A DNA stretch of 64,000 nt from a bacterium 1XD42-76 (lineage in GTDB: Bacteria > Bacillota > Clostridia > Lachnospirales > Lachnospiraceae): the NCBI GenBank assembly GCA_009917545.1, contig QZDW01000010.1, positions 62,001 through 126,000 of the forward strand, written 5' to 3'. The translations under genes were made by a program, and so were the position numbers. Shown piece by piece: positions 43,250 to 52,868 of the stretch. How positions within the stretch are numbered: position 1 is the first letter of the stretch; each line of letters begins with the position of its first letter. Below the pieces are notes generated by a model. It was not told the DNA's origin, searched no databases, and worked only from the letters and a program-made list of their open reading frames with translations.

Positions 43250-44086
43250 ATGAATTCATCATTAGAGAGATCAAGAAAAATCAGGACTGCCGGTGTCTAC
43301 GCATTCTTTGTCATCGGCTCCATCGTTATGATTTTCCCGTTCGTTTGGATGTTTCTCACCAGCTTCAAGACGGTTGAGGAAAGTATGATTATTCCTCCTA
43401 CGATTCTGCCGGAGGCGTATCAGACCAAGAACTATACGGATGCAATGGCGTCCCTGCCGTTCTTTGCACTCTACAAGAATACGGCGTTAATGATTTTCTG
43501 GCGCGTGGTCTGTGCCGTTATCTTTTCGTCAATGGCAGGCTATGCCTTTGCCAAACTCAACTTTAAGTATAAGAACGCCCTGTTTTCCCTGGTTCTGATC
43601 CAGATGATGCTGCCGTCGCAGATCTTCATCACGCCGCAGTACCAGATGTTAGCCAAAGTGGGCCTTACCAACTCCATCTTCGGCCTCGTATTCCCGGGCC
43701 TTGTAAGCGCATTCGGAACGTTCTTTTTAAGACAGGCTTACATGGGGATTCCCAACGAGATCGCAGAGGCTGCCTATCTGGACGGATGCAACCAGTGGCA
43801 GAGCTTTGTGAAGGTCATGGCGCCGCTCACCAAATCGTCAATGGCAGCCCTGGCTGTATTCACGGCTGTGTTTGCATACGGCGATTTGATGTGGCCCTTA
43901 ATCGTAAATACAGACCTTAAGATGATGACTTTATCCTCGGGCCTTGCGACCTTAAGAGGACAGTTTGCCACCAACTTCCCGGTCATGATGGCAGGTTCCC
44001 TGTTAGCTATGATCCCGATGGTTGTTCTGTATCTGTTCTTCCAGAAGCAGTTCATCGAGGGCGTTGCCATGACAGGCGGCAAATAA
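43250..44086 (+). CDS. ABC sugar permease, MalG/UgpE type
   Basis: This 278-aa partner permease opens with a cytoplasmic tail and the segment MIFPFVWMFLTSFKTVEE, typical of MalG-type subunits. The coupling loop is IAEAAYLDGCNQWQSFVKVMAPLTKSS. It begins 15 nt after the preceding gene with AAAGGAGG. No ATPase follows directly; the MsmK-type ATPase at 48917 would supply it. Confidence 0.94.
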   Translation: MNSSLERSRKIRTAGVYAFFVIGSIVMIFPFVWMFLTSFKTVEESMIIPPTILPEAYQTKNYTDAMASLPFFALYKNTALMIFWRVVCAVIFSSMAGYAFAKLNFKYKNALFSLVLIQMMLPSQIFITPQYQMLAKVGLTNSIFGLVFPGLVSAFGTFFLRQAYMGIPNEIAEAAYLDGCNQWQSFVKVMAPLTKSSMAALAVFTAVFAYGDLMWPLIVNTDLKMMTLSSGLATLRGQFATNFPVMMAGSLLAMIPMVVLYLFFQKQFIEGVAMTGGK

Positions 44087-44145
44087 AGCACATGTTTTGT
44101 GAACAACTATAAACCAACCGATTTTTAAGATAGCAGGATAAAAAT

Positions 44146-46356
44146 ATGTCGATCAAATATAATGCAGACAGCAAAACTTTTATACTGGAAACCCGCGACA
44201 GCTCGTATCTGATGAAGGTGAGCCAATACGGAAATCTATTGCATTTATATTATGGAAGCCGGATACCGGACGAGGACCTGGATTACCTGATAAAGGTTCA
44301 GGACAGGGGATTTTCCCCAAATCCTAATGAAGCGGGAAATGACAGGACCTTTTCCCTGGATTACCTGGCGCAGGAGTTTTCCAGCGATGGGAAAGGCGAT
44401 TACCGGATTCCGAGCATTGAGGTATTGAACTGCGACGGAAGCCAGATTTTTTCGGGCAAGGTCGAAAGTCATCGGATCTATCGAGGAAAATACCCGTTAA
44501 AGGGTATGCCGTCTGTGCAGGCAGGGCCTGATGATTCGGTAGATTCGCTGGAAGTCCGCTTAAAAGACAAAGTGAGCGGCGCGGCAGCTGTGCTCTGCTA
44601 CAGTGTATTCGAGGAGAAAAATGTCATTACGCGCACAGTCCGGTTCATAAACTGCGGCCAAAAGGCTATGAAGCTGTTAAAGCTAATGTCAGCCACCGTG
44701 GATTATAAAGCCTCTGAGTACGAGATGATTCATTTCTCCGGACGTCATGTGATGGAGCGCGAATTTGTGCGGGTTCCCATGCAGAGCGGGATCCATTCCA
44801 TCGGCAGCAGCCGCGGGACCTCATCCCATCAGTACAATCCGTTTGCAATTCTTTGCGAAAAAGGGGCAAACGAGGACTGGGGCCGCTGCTACGGATATTC
44901 GCTCGTCTACAGCGGGAATTTTCTCATCGAGGCCGAGAGAGATCAGTTCAGGCAGCTGCGCATCAATGTGGGAGTCAATCCCAAGGGATTCTCATGGTTT
45001 TTGGAGCCAGGGGAGGAATTCCAGGCCCCCGAGGCGGTGATGGCATATTCCGGGAACGGACTTACAGAGCTCTCGAAGCGTTATCATGACATTTACCGCG
45101 AGAACCTCTGCCGGTCGCCTTACGCGAAGAAGCCGAGGCCAGTCGTAATCAATAGCTGGGAGGCGGCATATTTTGACTTTGATGATGAGAAGCTCTTAGA
45201 GATTGCCAGGGAAGCCGTGGACATGGGCGTGGATCTGTTCGTTCTCGACGACGGATGGTTCGGAAAGCGGGATGATGATAATTCTGGTCTTGGTGACTGG
45301 AAGGTCAACCGCAGGAAACTGAGAACCGGGATTTCCGGCCTTTCCGAGGCTGTCCACGCGATGGGGCTTGACTTTGGGATCTGGATTGAGCCGGAGATGG
45401 TCTCGGAGGACAGCGATCTCTACCGCGCCCATCCGGACTGGTGCTTAAAGGCGCCGGAGCGCCCGATGACACGTGGCAGAAACCAGCTTGTCCTCGACCT
45501 GTCAAGGCGCGATGTCTGTGACTATCTCATCGAGGCGATCAACGGGATCCTCACAGAGGCCAGAATCGAGTATGTCAAGTGGGATATGAACCGCAGCATT
45601 TCAGATGTATGGTCAGGGCTTCTTCCGGCAGAACGGCAGGGAGAGACGGCTCACCGGTATGTCCTGGGACTCTACTATGTGATGGATGAAGTGATTTTAA
45701 AGCATCCGGATGTACTGTTCTGCGGTTGCAGCGGCGGCGGCGGGCGGTACGACCCGGGAATGCTCTACTATCAGCCTGAGATCTGGTGCAGTGACAATAC
45801 AGACGCCAAGGCGAGGCTTAAGATCCAGTACGGAACGTCCTTTGTCTATCCCGTTAATACCCTGGAATCCCATGTTTCCGTGTGCCCCAACCATCAGACG
45901 GGCAGGACAGTCCCCATCGGTACGCGGGGAATCGTGGCAATGAACGGGATCCTGGGCTACGAACTGGACCCCACGCTTCTTGACAACAAGGAAAAGAAGG
46001 CGTGCAGGGAACAGATCAGATTCTATAAGGAACATTATGAGATCATTGCCTACGGCGATTATTACAGGCTGGAAAGCCCCTATGAGAACCTGTATGTGAC
46101 GGCCTGGCAGCATGTCTCCAGAGATCGGAAGCATTCACTCGTGAGTATGGTAATCACGGACCGTGAGGGCAACGATGCGCAGAGGTATGTAAAGCTCAAG
46201 GGCCTGGATGCGAAAGCATATTATCAGATAGAGGGGCTTGAGGGCAGGTATTCCGGAGCGGTTCTTATGAATGCAGGTATTCCGGTGCCGAATGATCTCA
46301 ATGAATATGAAGGAACTGTAGTTTGTCTTGACATGATCAATCCATGCGGGCAGTAA
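44146..46356 (+). CDS. GH36 alpha-galactosidase (second copy, in transport operon)
   Basis: This 736-aa cytoplasmic enzyme matches the full GH36 pattern: FVLDDGWFGKRDDD, FGIWIEPEMVS, nucleophile Asp in YVKWDMNRS near 478, GCSGGGGRYD and acid/base Asp in SDNTDAKARLKIQYG near 548. It has the same architecture as the copy at 33900, but many substitutions show an old duplication or separate acquisition. Coming right after two sugar permeases, it should remove galactose from imported raffinose-family sugars, leaving sucrose. Confidence 0.96.
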   Translation: MSIKYNADSKTFILETRDSSYLMKVSQYGNLLHLYYGSRIPDEDLDYLIKVQDRGFSPNPNEAGNDRTFSLDYLAQEFSSDGKGDYRIPSIEVLNCDGSQIFSGKVESHRIYRGKYPLKGMPSVQAGPDDSVDSLEVRLKDKVSGAAAVLCYSVFEEKNVITRTVRFINCGQKAMKLLKLMSATVDYKASEYEMIHFSGRHVMEREFVRVPMQSGIHSIGSSRGTSSHQYNPFAILCEKGANEDWGRCYGYSLVYSGNFLIEAERDQFRQLRINVGVNPKGFSWFLEPGEEFQAPEAVMAYSGNGLTELSKRYHDIYRENLCRSPYAKKPRPVVINSWEAAYFDFDDEKLLEIAREAVDMGVDLFVLDDGWFGKRDDDNSGLGDWKVNRRKLRTGISGLSEAVHAMGLDFGIWIEPEMVSEDSDLYRAHPDWCLKAPERPMTRGRNQLVLDLSRRDVCDYLIEAINGILTEARIEYVKWDMNRSISDVWSGLLPAERQGETAHRYVLGLYYVMDEVILKHPDVLFCGCSGGGGRYDPGMLYYQPEIWCSDNTDAKARLKIQYGTSFVYPVNTLESHVSVCPNHQTGRTVPIGTRGIVAMNGILGYELDPTLLDNKEKKACREQIRFYKEHYEIIAYGDYYRLESPYENLYVTAWQHVSRDRKHSLVSMVITDREGNDAQRYVKLKGLDAKAYYQIEGLEGRYSGAVLMNAGIPVPNDLNEYEGTVVCLDMINPCGQ

Positions 46357-46508
46357 GCAAAACTCAGACAGACATGGATTAGGAAGAAACGTGCTGACCG
46401 GATGTTCCTGTACCGGCTTTCGGTGAATCAGCAAAGTACCGGGAGAGGACAATCATGACCGGAATACGGTAGGTATCGTATCATGTCGCTAAAAAGCAGG
46501 AGTATGAG

Positions 46509-46976
46509 ATGAGAGACGTTGTTTTTGAATGGTATGTGCCCTATTTCCCTGACAAAAGGAAGATGTTAATCAAGGCTGTGATGATTTCGGCAGCGCTCGT
46601 ATTCTTTATTGACGCAGTGTTTTTCGCGGCTGGGATGCTGATTCCTTCCGTGATTCTGGCGGTGGCAGGTTTCTTCCTTTTCAGGAGCTGGAAGTATGAG
46701 TACGAGTATGTGTACGTGAACGGGGATTTTACGATATCAAAGATCATCCGCAAGGCGAAACGAAAAGACGTATATCACACGACGCGGCTGGACATGGAGG
46801 ACTTTGTAAGGGGCCGGGCCGGCCAGACGGAAGGGAACAGGATAAAGGATTTTACGTCCGGCCGTCCGAATGCCCTGGTGTATACCATAAAAGCCAAGGG
46901 AGAGTACGTCTACATTGAGCCTTCGGAGGAATTTGTAGATGAGATGAAAAAGTATTATAGCAGTGCTGGAATATAA
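46509..46976 (+). CDS. Small two-pass membrane protein (DUF6106-like)
   Basis: This 155-aa protein has two adjacent hydrophobic segments (residues ~24-60) and a soluble C-terminal domain with YEYEYVYVNGDFTISKIIRKAKRKDVYH. I associate this pattern with a Lachnospiraceae membrane family (DUF6106), with moderate certainty. It sits inside the alpha-galactoside operon between GH36 and the GH13 enzyme. Function unknown. Confidence 0.7.
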   Translation: MRDVVFEWYVPYFPDKRKMLIKAVMISAALVFFIDAVFFAAGMLIPSVILAVAGFFLFRSWKYEYEYVYVNGDFTISKIIRKAKRKDVYHTTRLDMEDFVRGRAGQTEGNRIKDFTSGRPNALVYTIKAKGEYVYIEPSEEFVDEMKKYYSSAGI

Positions 46977-47014
46977 GCTGCTGTAAAATAAATCAGTGCA
47001 GGCAGGTGTTTAAA

Positions 47015-48856
47015 ATGGCTGAAAGGACCGTATTTCAAAACAGGCTTAACAGGCACTATGATGAACTGAAATGGCTCTACTGCGAGCTTTACGAGGGCCG
47101 CATGGATATGTTTGAGGATCTGTGCCGGATTCTTGGGGAGAGATTTTCCGGGAGGCCGGATACGCTTAAGGCCCTGGACGAAACGCGTGAGGCAGATTCC
47201 GGCTGGTACAAAAAGAACGATATGACCGGGATGATGATGTATACGGACGCCTTCGCAGGGGACTTAAAGGGGGTAAAGGAGAAGCTTGGCTACATTGAGG
47301 ACTGTGGCGTCAACTACATCCATCTGATGCCGCTTCTTGATTCCCCGCCGGTCAAAAACGACGGCGGCTATGCCGTGTCAGATTTTACCAGGGTAAAGAG
47401 AGAGCTGGGGACAATGGAAGATCTGGCAGAGCTTACCGCGCAATGCCATAAGCGCAATATCAGCGTATGCCTGGATTTCGTCATGAACCACACCTCCGAT
47501 GAGCATGAATGGGCCAGACGGGCGAGGGCCGGGGAGAAGGAATATCAGGACCGGTATTTTTTCTATGACACGTATGATATCCCTGCTCAGTTCGAACGGA
47601 CGTGTCCGCAGGTATTTCCCACCACGGCTCCCGGAAACTTTACATGGCTGGACGACATCAAGAAATTCGTAATGACGACTTTCTATCCCTATCAGTGGGA
47701 TTTAAATTACTGGAATCCGGTCGTGTTCAATACGATGGTAGATTATCTTCTGAACCTGACAAACCAGGGGGTGGATATTATCCGCATTGATGCGGTTCCC
47801 TATATCTGGAAGCAGCTGGGGACGAACTGCCGCAACCTTCCGCAGGTGCATAACATTGTGCGTATGCTGCGGATGATGTGTGAGATCGTATGTCCCGGCG
47901 TGCTGCTTTTGGGCGAGGTAGTAATGGAACCGGCCAAGGTGGTCCCGTATTTCGGAACTGTCGAAAAGCCGGAATGCCACATGCTCTATAACGTGACGAC
48001 GATGGCTACGACATGGCATACGATCGCGACCAAGGACGTATCGCTTTTGAAATGCCAGATGGAGATCGTAAGCGCGCTGCCTAGGGAATATGTATTCTTA
48101 AATTATTTAAGATGCCACGACGACATCGGCTGGGGGCTTGATTATGACTGGCTGTGGCGTCAGGGATTCGAGGAAAAAGCTCATAAGAAGTTTTTGAACG
48201 GCTATTTTGCAGGCGGATATTTCGGCTCTGACTCCCGGGGGGAGCTCTATAATGACGACCCGCATTCCGGTGATGCCAGACTTTGCGGGACAACGGCTTC
48301 CCTATGCGGCCTGGAGGCAGCTCTTCTGCGGCAGGATGCAGAAGGGGAAGCGCGTTCGTTAGCATGCGATATCATGCTGCACGGATACATGCTGACCCAG
48401 TCGGGTATCCCCATGATCTACAGCGGGGATGAGATCGGCCAGCTCAACGATTACGGCTACAAGAACGATATGAGGAAGTCGGATGATTCCCGTTATGTGC
48501 ACAGAGGCGCGTTTGACTGGGAGGCTGCGAAGCTTTGTAAGGTGTCCGGCAGCGTACAGAACCGGCTCTTTGAGGGAATCGGGAGACTCCTTACGATACG
48601 TAAGGGGTACAAAGTATTCTTAAATGCCGCGGCTGTATCGACGAGAGAGACCTATGACTCTTCCGTGCTCTGCCTGGTAAGAGAGCTTGAGGGGGAGATG
48701 TTGATCGCACTGTTTAATTTCGCCCCCTGGGGCAAGACGGCCTGGATCAATGAGGACGGGATGTACCACGACCTGCTTTCGGATGAAAGGTTAGAGGCCA
48801 GGGGCGTGCCGATGCCGGCCTACGGGATCCGGTGGATGATGAAGGTGAACGGATAA
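47015..48856 (+). CDS. Amylosucrase-like GH13 enzyme
   Basis: This 613-aa protein has the N-terminal helical domain characteristic of amylosucrases (FQNRLNRHYDELKWLYCELY) before the GH13 barrel. Catalytic residues are the nucleophile Asp in IIRIDAVP near 260, Glu in LLLGEVV near 301 and Asp in CHDDIGWG near 368. DFVMNHTSDEHEW and RLCGTTASLCGLE are also family-like. Amylosucrases turn sucrose into glucan plus fructose; related members hydrolyse or phosphorolyse sucrose. Placed after an alpha-galactosidase it would use sucrose left from raffinose. The ATG at 47015 follows GGCAGGTG by 6 nt. There is no signal peptide, so it is cytoplasmic. Confidence 0.9.
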   Translation: MAERTVFQNRLNRHYDELKWLYCELYEGRMDMFEDLCRILGERFSGRPDTLKALDETREADSGWYKKNDMTGMMMYTDAFAGDLKGVKEKLGYIEDCGVNYIHLMPLLDSPPVKNDGGYAVSDFTRVKRELGTMEDLAELTAQCHKRNISVCLDFVMNHTSDEHEWARRARAGEKEYQDRYFFYDTYDIPAQFERTCPQVFPTTAPGNFTWLDDIKKFVMTTFYPYQWDLNYWNPVVFNTMVDYLLNLTNQGVDIIRIDAVPYIWKQLGTNCRNLPQVHNIVRMLRMMCEIVCPGVLLLGEVVMEPAKVVPYFGTVEKPECHMLYNVTTMATTWHTIATKDVSLLKCQMEIVSALPREYVFLNYLRCHDDIGWGLDYDWLWRQGFEEKAHKKFLNGYFAGGYFGSDSRGELYNDDPHSGDARLCGTTASLCGLEAALLRQDAEGEARSLACDIMLHGYMLTQSGIPMIYSGDEIGQLNDYGYKNDMRKSDDSRYVHRGAFDWEAAKLCKVSGSVQNRLFEGIGRLLTIRKGYKVFLNAAAVSTRETYDSSVLCLVRELEGEMLIALFNFAPWGKTAWINEDGMYHDLLSDERLEARGVPMPAYGIRWMMKVNG

Positions 48857-48916
48857 AAAGTATCACGGTACAGTTTGTCTGAACCGTTATAACGGTACCA
48901 GTATAAGGAGGATATT

Positions 48917-50029
48917 ATGGCTAGTGTTCAGTTAAAAAATGTATGCAAGAAATACCCGAATGGTTATGAGGCTGTTAAGGATTTCAATCTGGATATCCAG
49001 GATAAAGAATTTATCATTTTCGTCGGACCGTCCGGCTGCGGAAAATCCACGACTCTGCGTATGGTAGCAGGCCTGGAGGACATTTCTTCCGGCGAGCTTA
49101 TCATTGACGGTAAGGTTATGAACGATGTAGAGCCCAAGGACAGGGATATCGCGATGGTATTCCAGAGCTACGCCCTGTATCCGCATATGAGCGTGTATGA
49201 CAACATGGCGTTCTCTCTGAAGCTTAAAAAAGTACCGAAAGAGGAGATCGACAAGAAGGTCCGTGATGCGGCCCGTATCCTAGACCTCGAGAAACTGCTG
49301 GACAGAAAGCCGAGAGCGCTCTCCGGCGGTCAGAGACAGCGTGTGGCAATGGGCCGTGCGATCGTCAGAAGCCCGAAAGTATTCCTCATGGATGAGCCGC
49401 TCTCAAACCTTGACGCCAAGCTGCGCGGCCAGATGCGTGTGGAGATCTCCAAGCTTCATCAGAGGCTGGGGAGCACCATTATCTATGTAACGCATGACCA
49501 GACCGAGGCTATGACCCTGGGAACGAGAATCGTTGTCATGAAGGATGGTATCGTACAACAGATTGATACGCCGCAGAACCTCTACGATCATCCCTGCAAC
49601 AAATTTGTGGCCGGATTTATCGGATCCCCGCAGATGAACATGATTGCGGCAGATGCAGTGGAAGAGAACGGGGAAGTCGTATTGAAATTTGCAGGCCAGA
49701 ATGTGGTTCTCAATGAGAACCGCGCCAAGGCAGTGAAGGCCGGCGGTTATATCGGCAAAAAGGTCGTGCTGGGAATCCGTCCGGAGGACATCCACGACGG
49801 CGCAGAGGCGTTACAGAAATTTGCCAAGTCCTCCTTTGACGCGGAGATCAAGGTGTATGAGATGCTTGGCGCTTCGGCCCTTTTATACTTCAATATCGAG
49901 GAGACCGGCTGGGTTGCATCCGTAGACGCCAGGACAACAGCCAGGACAGGGGATAAGATCCGTCTGGCAATGGATACCGATAAGATCCATATCTTCGATT
50001 ATGAGACAGAGAAAACGATTGTAGACTGA
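48917..50029 (+). CDS. MsmK/UgpC-type sugar ABC transporter ATPase
   Basis: This 370-aa ATPase has Walker [10 protein letters not shown] near 37, signature LSGGQRQRVAMGRAIV near 135, Walker B VFLMDEPLSNLDA and a C-terminal TOBE-type regulatory domain (VLGIRPEDIHDG). MsmK-type ATPases energise carbohydrate importers whose own gene sets lack an ATPase, sometimes several at once. AAGGAGG precedes the ATG. It closes the alpha-galactoside operon and could also serve other sugar importers. Confidence 0.95.
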   Translation: MASVQLKNVCKKYPNGYEAVKDFNLDIQDKEFIIFVGPSGCGKSTTLRMVAGLEDISSGELIIDGKVMNDVEPKDRDIAMVFQSYALYPHMSVYDNMAFSLKLKKVPKEEIDKKVRDAARILDLEKLLDRKPRALSGGQRQRVAMGRAIVRSPKVFLMDEPLSNLDAKLRGQMRVEISKLHQRLGSTIIYVTHDQTEAMTLGTRIVVMKDGIVQQIDTPQNLYDHPCNKFVAGFIGSPQMNMIAADAVEENGEVVLKFAGQNVVLNENRAKAVKAGGYIGKKVVLGIRPEDIHDGAEALQKFAKSSFDAEIKVYEMLGASALLYFNIEETGWVASVDARTTARTGDKIRLAMDTDKIHIFDYETEKTIVD

Positions 50030-50120
50030 TTCTGGCGTAAACGATTTTTATACAGGGAACGGTTCTGATAAGAAACCTGTCATGTTTCCTGATTTTACAG
50101 AATGAGAACATAAAAAAGCA

Positions 50121-50175
50121 GAAAACGCGCTGTGCTCCGGATCTTCGGGGGCGGTGCGTTTTCGGCGTTCTTTTT
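50121..50175 (+). terminator. Terminator after the MsmK-type ATPase gene
   Basis: An 8-bp stem gaaaacgc/gcgttttc (50121-50128 with 50156-50163) with additional inner pairing is followed shortly by TTCTTTTT. Confidence 0.75.
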
Positions 50176-50189
50176 ATGGAGGATAAACG

Positions 50190-51329
50190 ATGCTGCATCA
50201 GAGTATGCCTGACACGGACCGGATCAGCCAGTCCGATTCTGCCGGAAAGGATTTATCCGGAAAACGTTTAAATGGTTCCCGTGATCTGTCCCTGGATTTT
50301 CTTAAGGGCGTTTCCATCGTCATGGTGATCTTCTTTCATAATCTCCAGTTAAATCCGGACAGTGCGTTGGATAATCTCTTTATGATATGTGGGAATATAG
50401 CAATTCCGGTTTTTTTCTTAGTGTCCGGAGCCTTGTTTTTTACCCGCCCCTTTGCCTGGAACCGCCATATACGGCATATTGCGGGCTTTTATCTGGGAAT
50501 GGCAGCATGGAAAGCAGTGTATCTGGTGATCTATTCTTTTTTGGGAATCCCTTTTCCTGTGTCGAAACGGGAACTGCTGTCCTATCTGTTTTTCTTTGGA
50601 ACGATCAATGGCATTGCGACCGGACATTTGTGGTTCATTGCCGCAATGATGACGGTTCTTCTGATCGCGCCTGTTCTGAAAAACTGTATGGAACAGGACA
50701 GGAAGCTGGCTGTTTATCTGATGGTGATTTGTTTCATTTTTAACCAGCTTCTGGCAGACCTGAATCTGCTGGACGCAACGCTTGCCAGACTGATCGGAAA
50801 AGACGCGTGGGGAGGAATTCCTGCCTTCGGGGAAATAAATCCCCTTAGCTTCAGACATTCTAATTATATCCTGTACTATATGCTGGGAGCATTTCTCCGG
50901 GAACAACGGGCAAAAAAGGAGATACCGCTTAAGGTAAGCGGAACCATGATGATTATGGGGATTACGGGGCTGGTTCTGATTAAATATTTGCAGTCAGGGA
51001 CGTTCCTTTGGCGGGGAATTCATCTTTCCAGTGGCTCTTACTGGAGTTCCACCATTCTGGCGGCAAGCGGCGCCTTTTTGCTGGCAGCCCGCCTTCCGAT
51101 AAACCGCAGCAAATGGATGAAAGGGTTTTCGCAGACCGTGGGGACTGCCACCCTGGGAATTTTTTATTTACATATGCCTTTGATCCATATTCTGACCCCT
51201 GTTCTGTTTGTTAAGCTCACGGCTTATAATGGCTGGCTGCTGAATCTGATGGAGAGCCTGCTGATTGCGGCGATTTCCTGCATCCTTGTACTGGGAGGAC
51301 GTAAGCTGTCTGCGCAGATCGTGCGATAA
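50190..51329 (+). CDS. Acyltransferase 3 family membrane protein
   Basis: This 379-aa protein has about ten membrane segments. The N-terminal motif DLSLDFLKGVSIVMVIFFHN contains the conserved catalytic-type His of acyltransferase 3 (OafA/YrhL/WecH) proteins; FWTxxxE-like elements are replaced by HLWFIAAMM. Such enzymes O-acetylate surface polysaccharides or peptidoglycan. The ATG at 50190 follows GGAGG. It is monocistronic between two terminators. The target glycan is unknown. Confidence 0.88.
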   Translation: MLHQSMPDTDRISQSDSAGKDLSGKRLNGSRDLSLDFLKGVSIVMVIFFHNLQLNPDSALDNLFMICGNIAIPVFFLVSGALFFTRPFAWNRHIRHIAGFYLGMAAWKAVYLVIYSFLGIPFPVSKRELLSYLFFFGTINGIATGHLWFIAAMMTVLLIAPVLKNCMEQDRKLAVYLMVICFIFNQLLADLNLLDATLARLIGKDAWGGIPAFGEINPLSFRHSNYILYYMLGAFLREQRAKKEIPLKVSGTMMIMGITGLVLIKYLQSGTFLWRGIHLSSGSYWSSTILAASGAFLLAARLPINRSKWMKGFSQTVGTATLGIFYLHMPLIHILTPVLFVKLTAYNGWLLNLMESLLIAAISCILVLGGRKLSAQIVR

Positions 51330-51336
51330 ACCATGT

Positions 51337-51368
51337 GGCATCCCGTTTCTACCGGGGATGCCTTTTTT
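51337..51368 (+). terminator. Terminator after the acyltransferase gene
   Basis: An 8-bp stem ggcatccc/gggatgcc (51337-51344 with 51355-51362) is followed by TTTTTT. Confidence 0.88.
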
Positions 51369-51419
51369 GTTTTTTGTCGATTTTTCTTGTTTTTTGTCTT
51401 TCTTGACGTGAATTTATAG

Positions 51420-52091
<672 letters not shown>

Positions 52092-52304
52092 AGCTGTACG
52101 GCAGATGTAAGGCCGCATTTCCCACAGACCGCAAAAACCGGGATATGGGCAGAACACAGGACACACGTATAGAGAAACGCAGTGCAAATCCGGAGCAGTA
52201 TAGAGAACTTCAATTTGAAAAAAAGGGACCGTGTCATGTAAAATAAAGTCGGGTTTTGCCCGGTACTTCGATACATATCAGCCAGAACATAAAGGGAGAG
52301 GATT

Positions 52305-52868
52305 ATGAAACAGATTTTATTCGTCAGCCATTGTGTATTAAACACGGCTTCAAAGGTAAAAAGTTATAAAACGGATGAAATGGCAGGGGAGGAAGCATTG
52401 CGCCGCCGTCTGGTACATGCTGCTGTGGATCAGGGCGTTCAACTCATCCAGCTTCCATGCCCGGAGTTTTTACAGTACGGCGCGCGGCGGTGGGGCCATA
52501 CATGCGACCAGTTTGACAATGTATTCTTCCGGGACTACTGCCGCCGGATGCTTGGGCCCGTTCTGGTTCAGATTCAGGAATATCTGGAGAATCCGGAGGA
52601 ATTCGAGCTCCTTGGCGTGCTGGGGATCGACGGCAGTCCGAGCTGCGGCGTTAAGTATACCTGTCGTGCGCCCTGGGGCGGGGAATTCAGCGGCCGTGAC
52701 GTGACGGATCTCCTGAAAAGCTGCAAGCTCTCAGAAGGAAGTGGGGTTATGATAACCATCCTGGGGGAAATGCTCGCTCAAAAGGGAATTACCATGAGAA
52801 TGGAAGGGCTCTTTGCCCCGCAACCGGAGAGAGCCCTGTCCATGCTGGAGCCTGAGAAGAAACTTTAA
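52305..52868 (+). CDS. TudS-related putative desulfidase (CD3072 type, DUF523-like)
   Basis: This 187-aa protein has three conserved Cys positions, FVSHCVLNT, LPCPEF and GSPSCGVKYTC, as in TudS thiouracil desulfidases and DUF523, where they hold a [4Fe-4S] cluster. The short CD3072-like branch is uncharacterised. AGGGAGAGG precedes the ATG. It converges on the phosphodiesterase gene with a 4-base overlap of stop codons (TTAA). Confidence 0.85.
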   Translation: MKQILFVSHCVLNTASKVKSYKTDEMAGEEALRRRLVHAAVDQGVQLIQLPCPEFLQYGARRWGHTCDQFDNVFFRDYCRRMLGPVLVQIQEYLENPEEFELLGVLGIDGSPSCGVKYTCRAPWGGEFSGRDVTDLLKSCKLSEGSGVMITILGEMLAQKGITMRMEGLFAPQPERALSMLEPEKKL

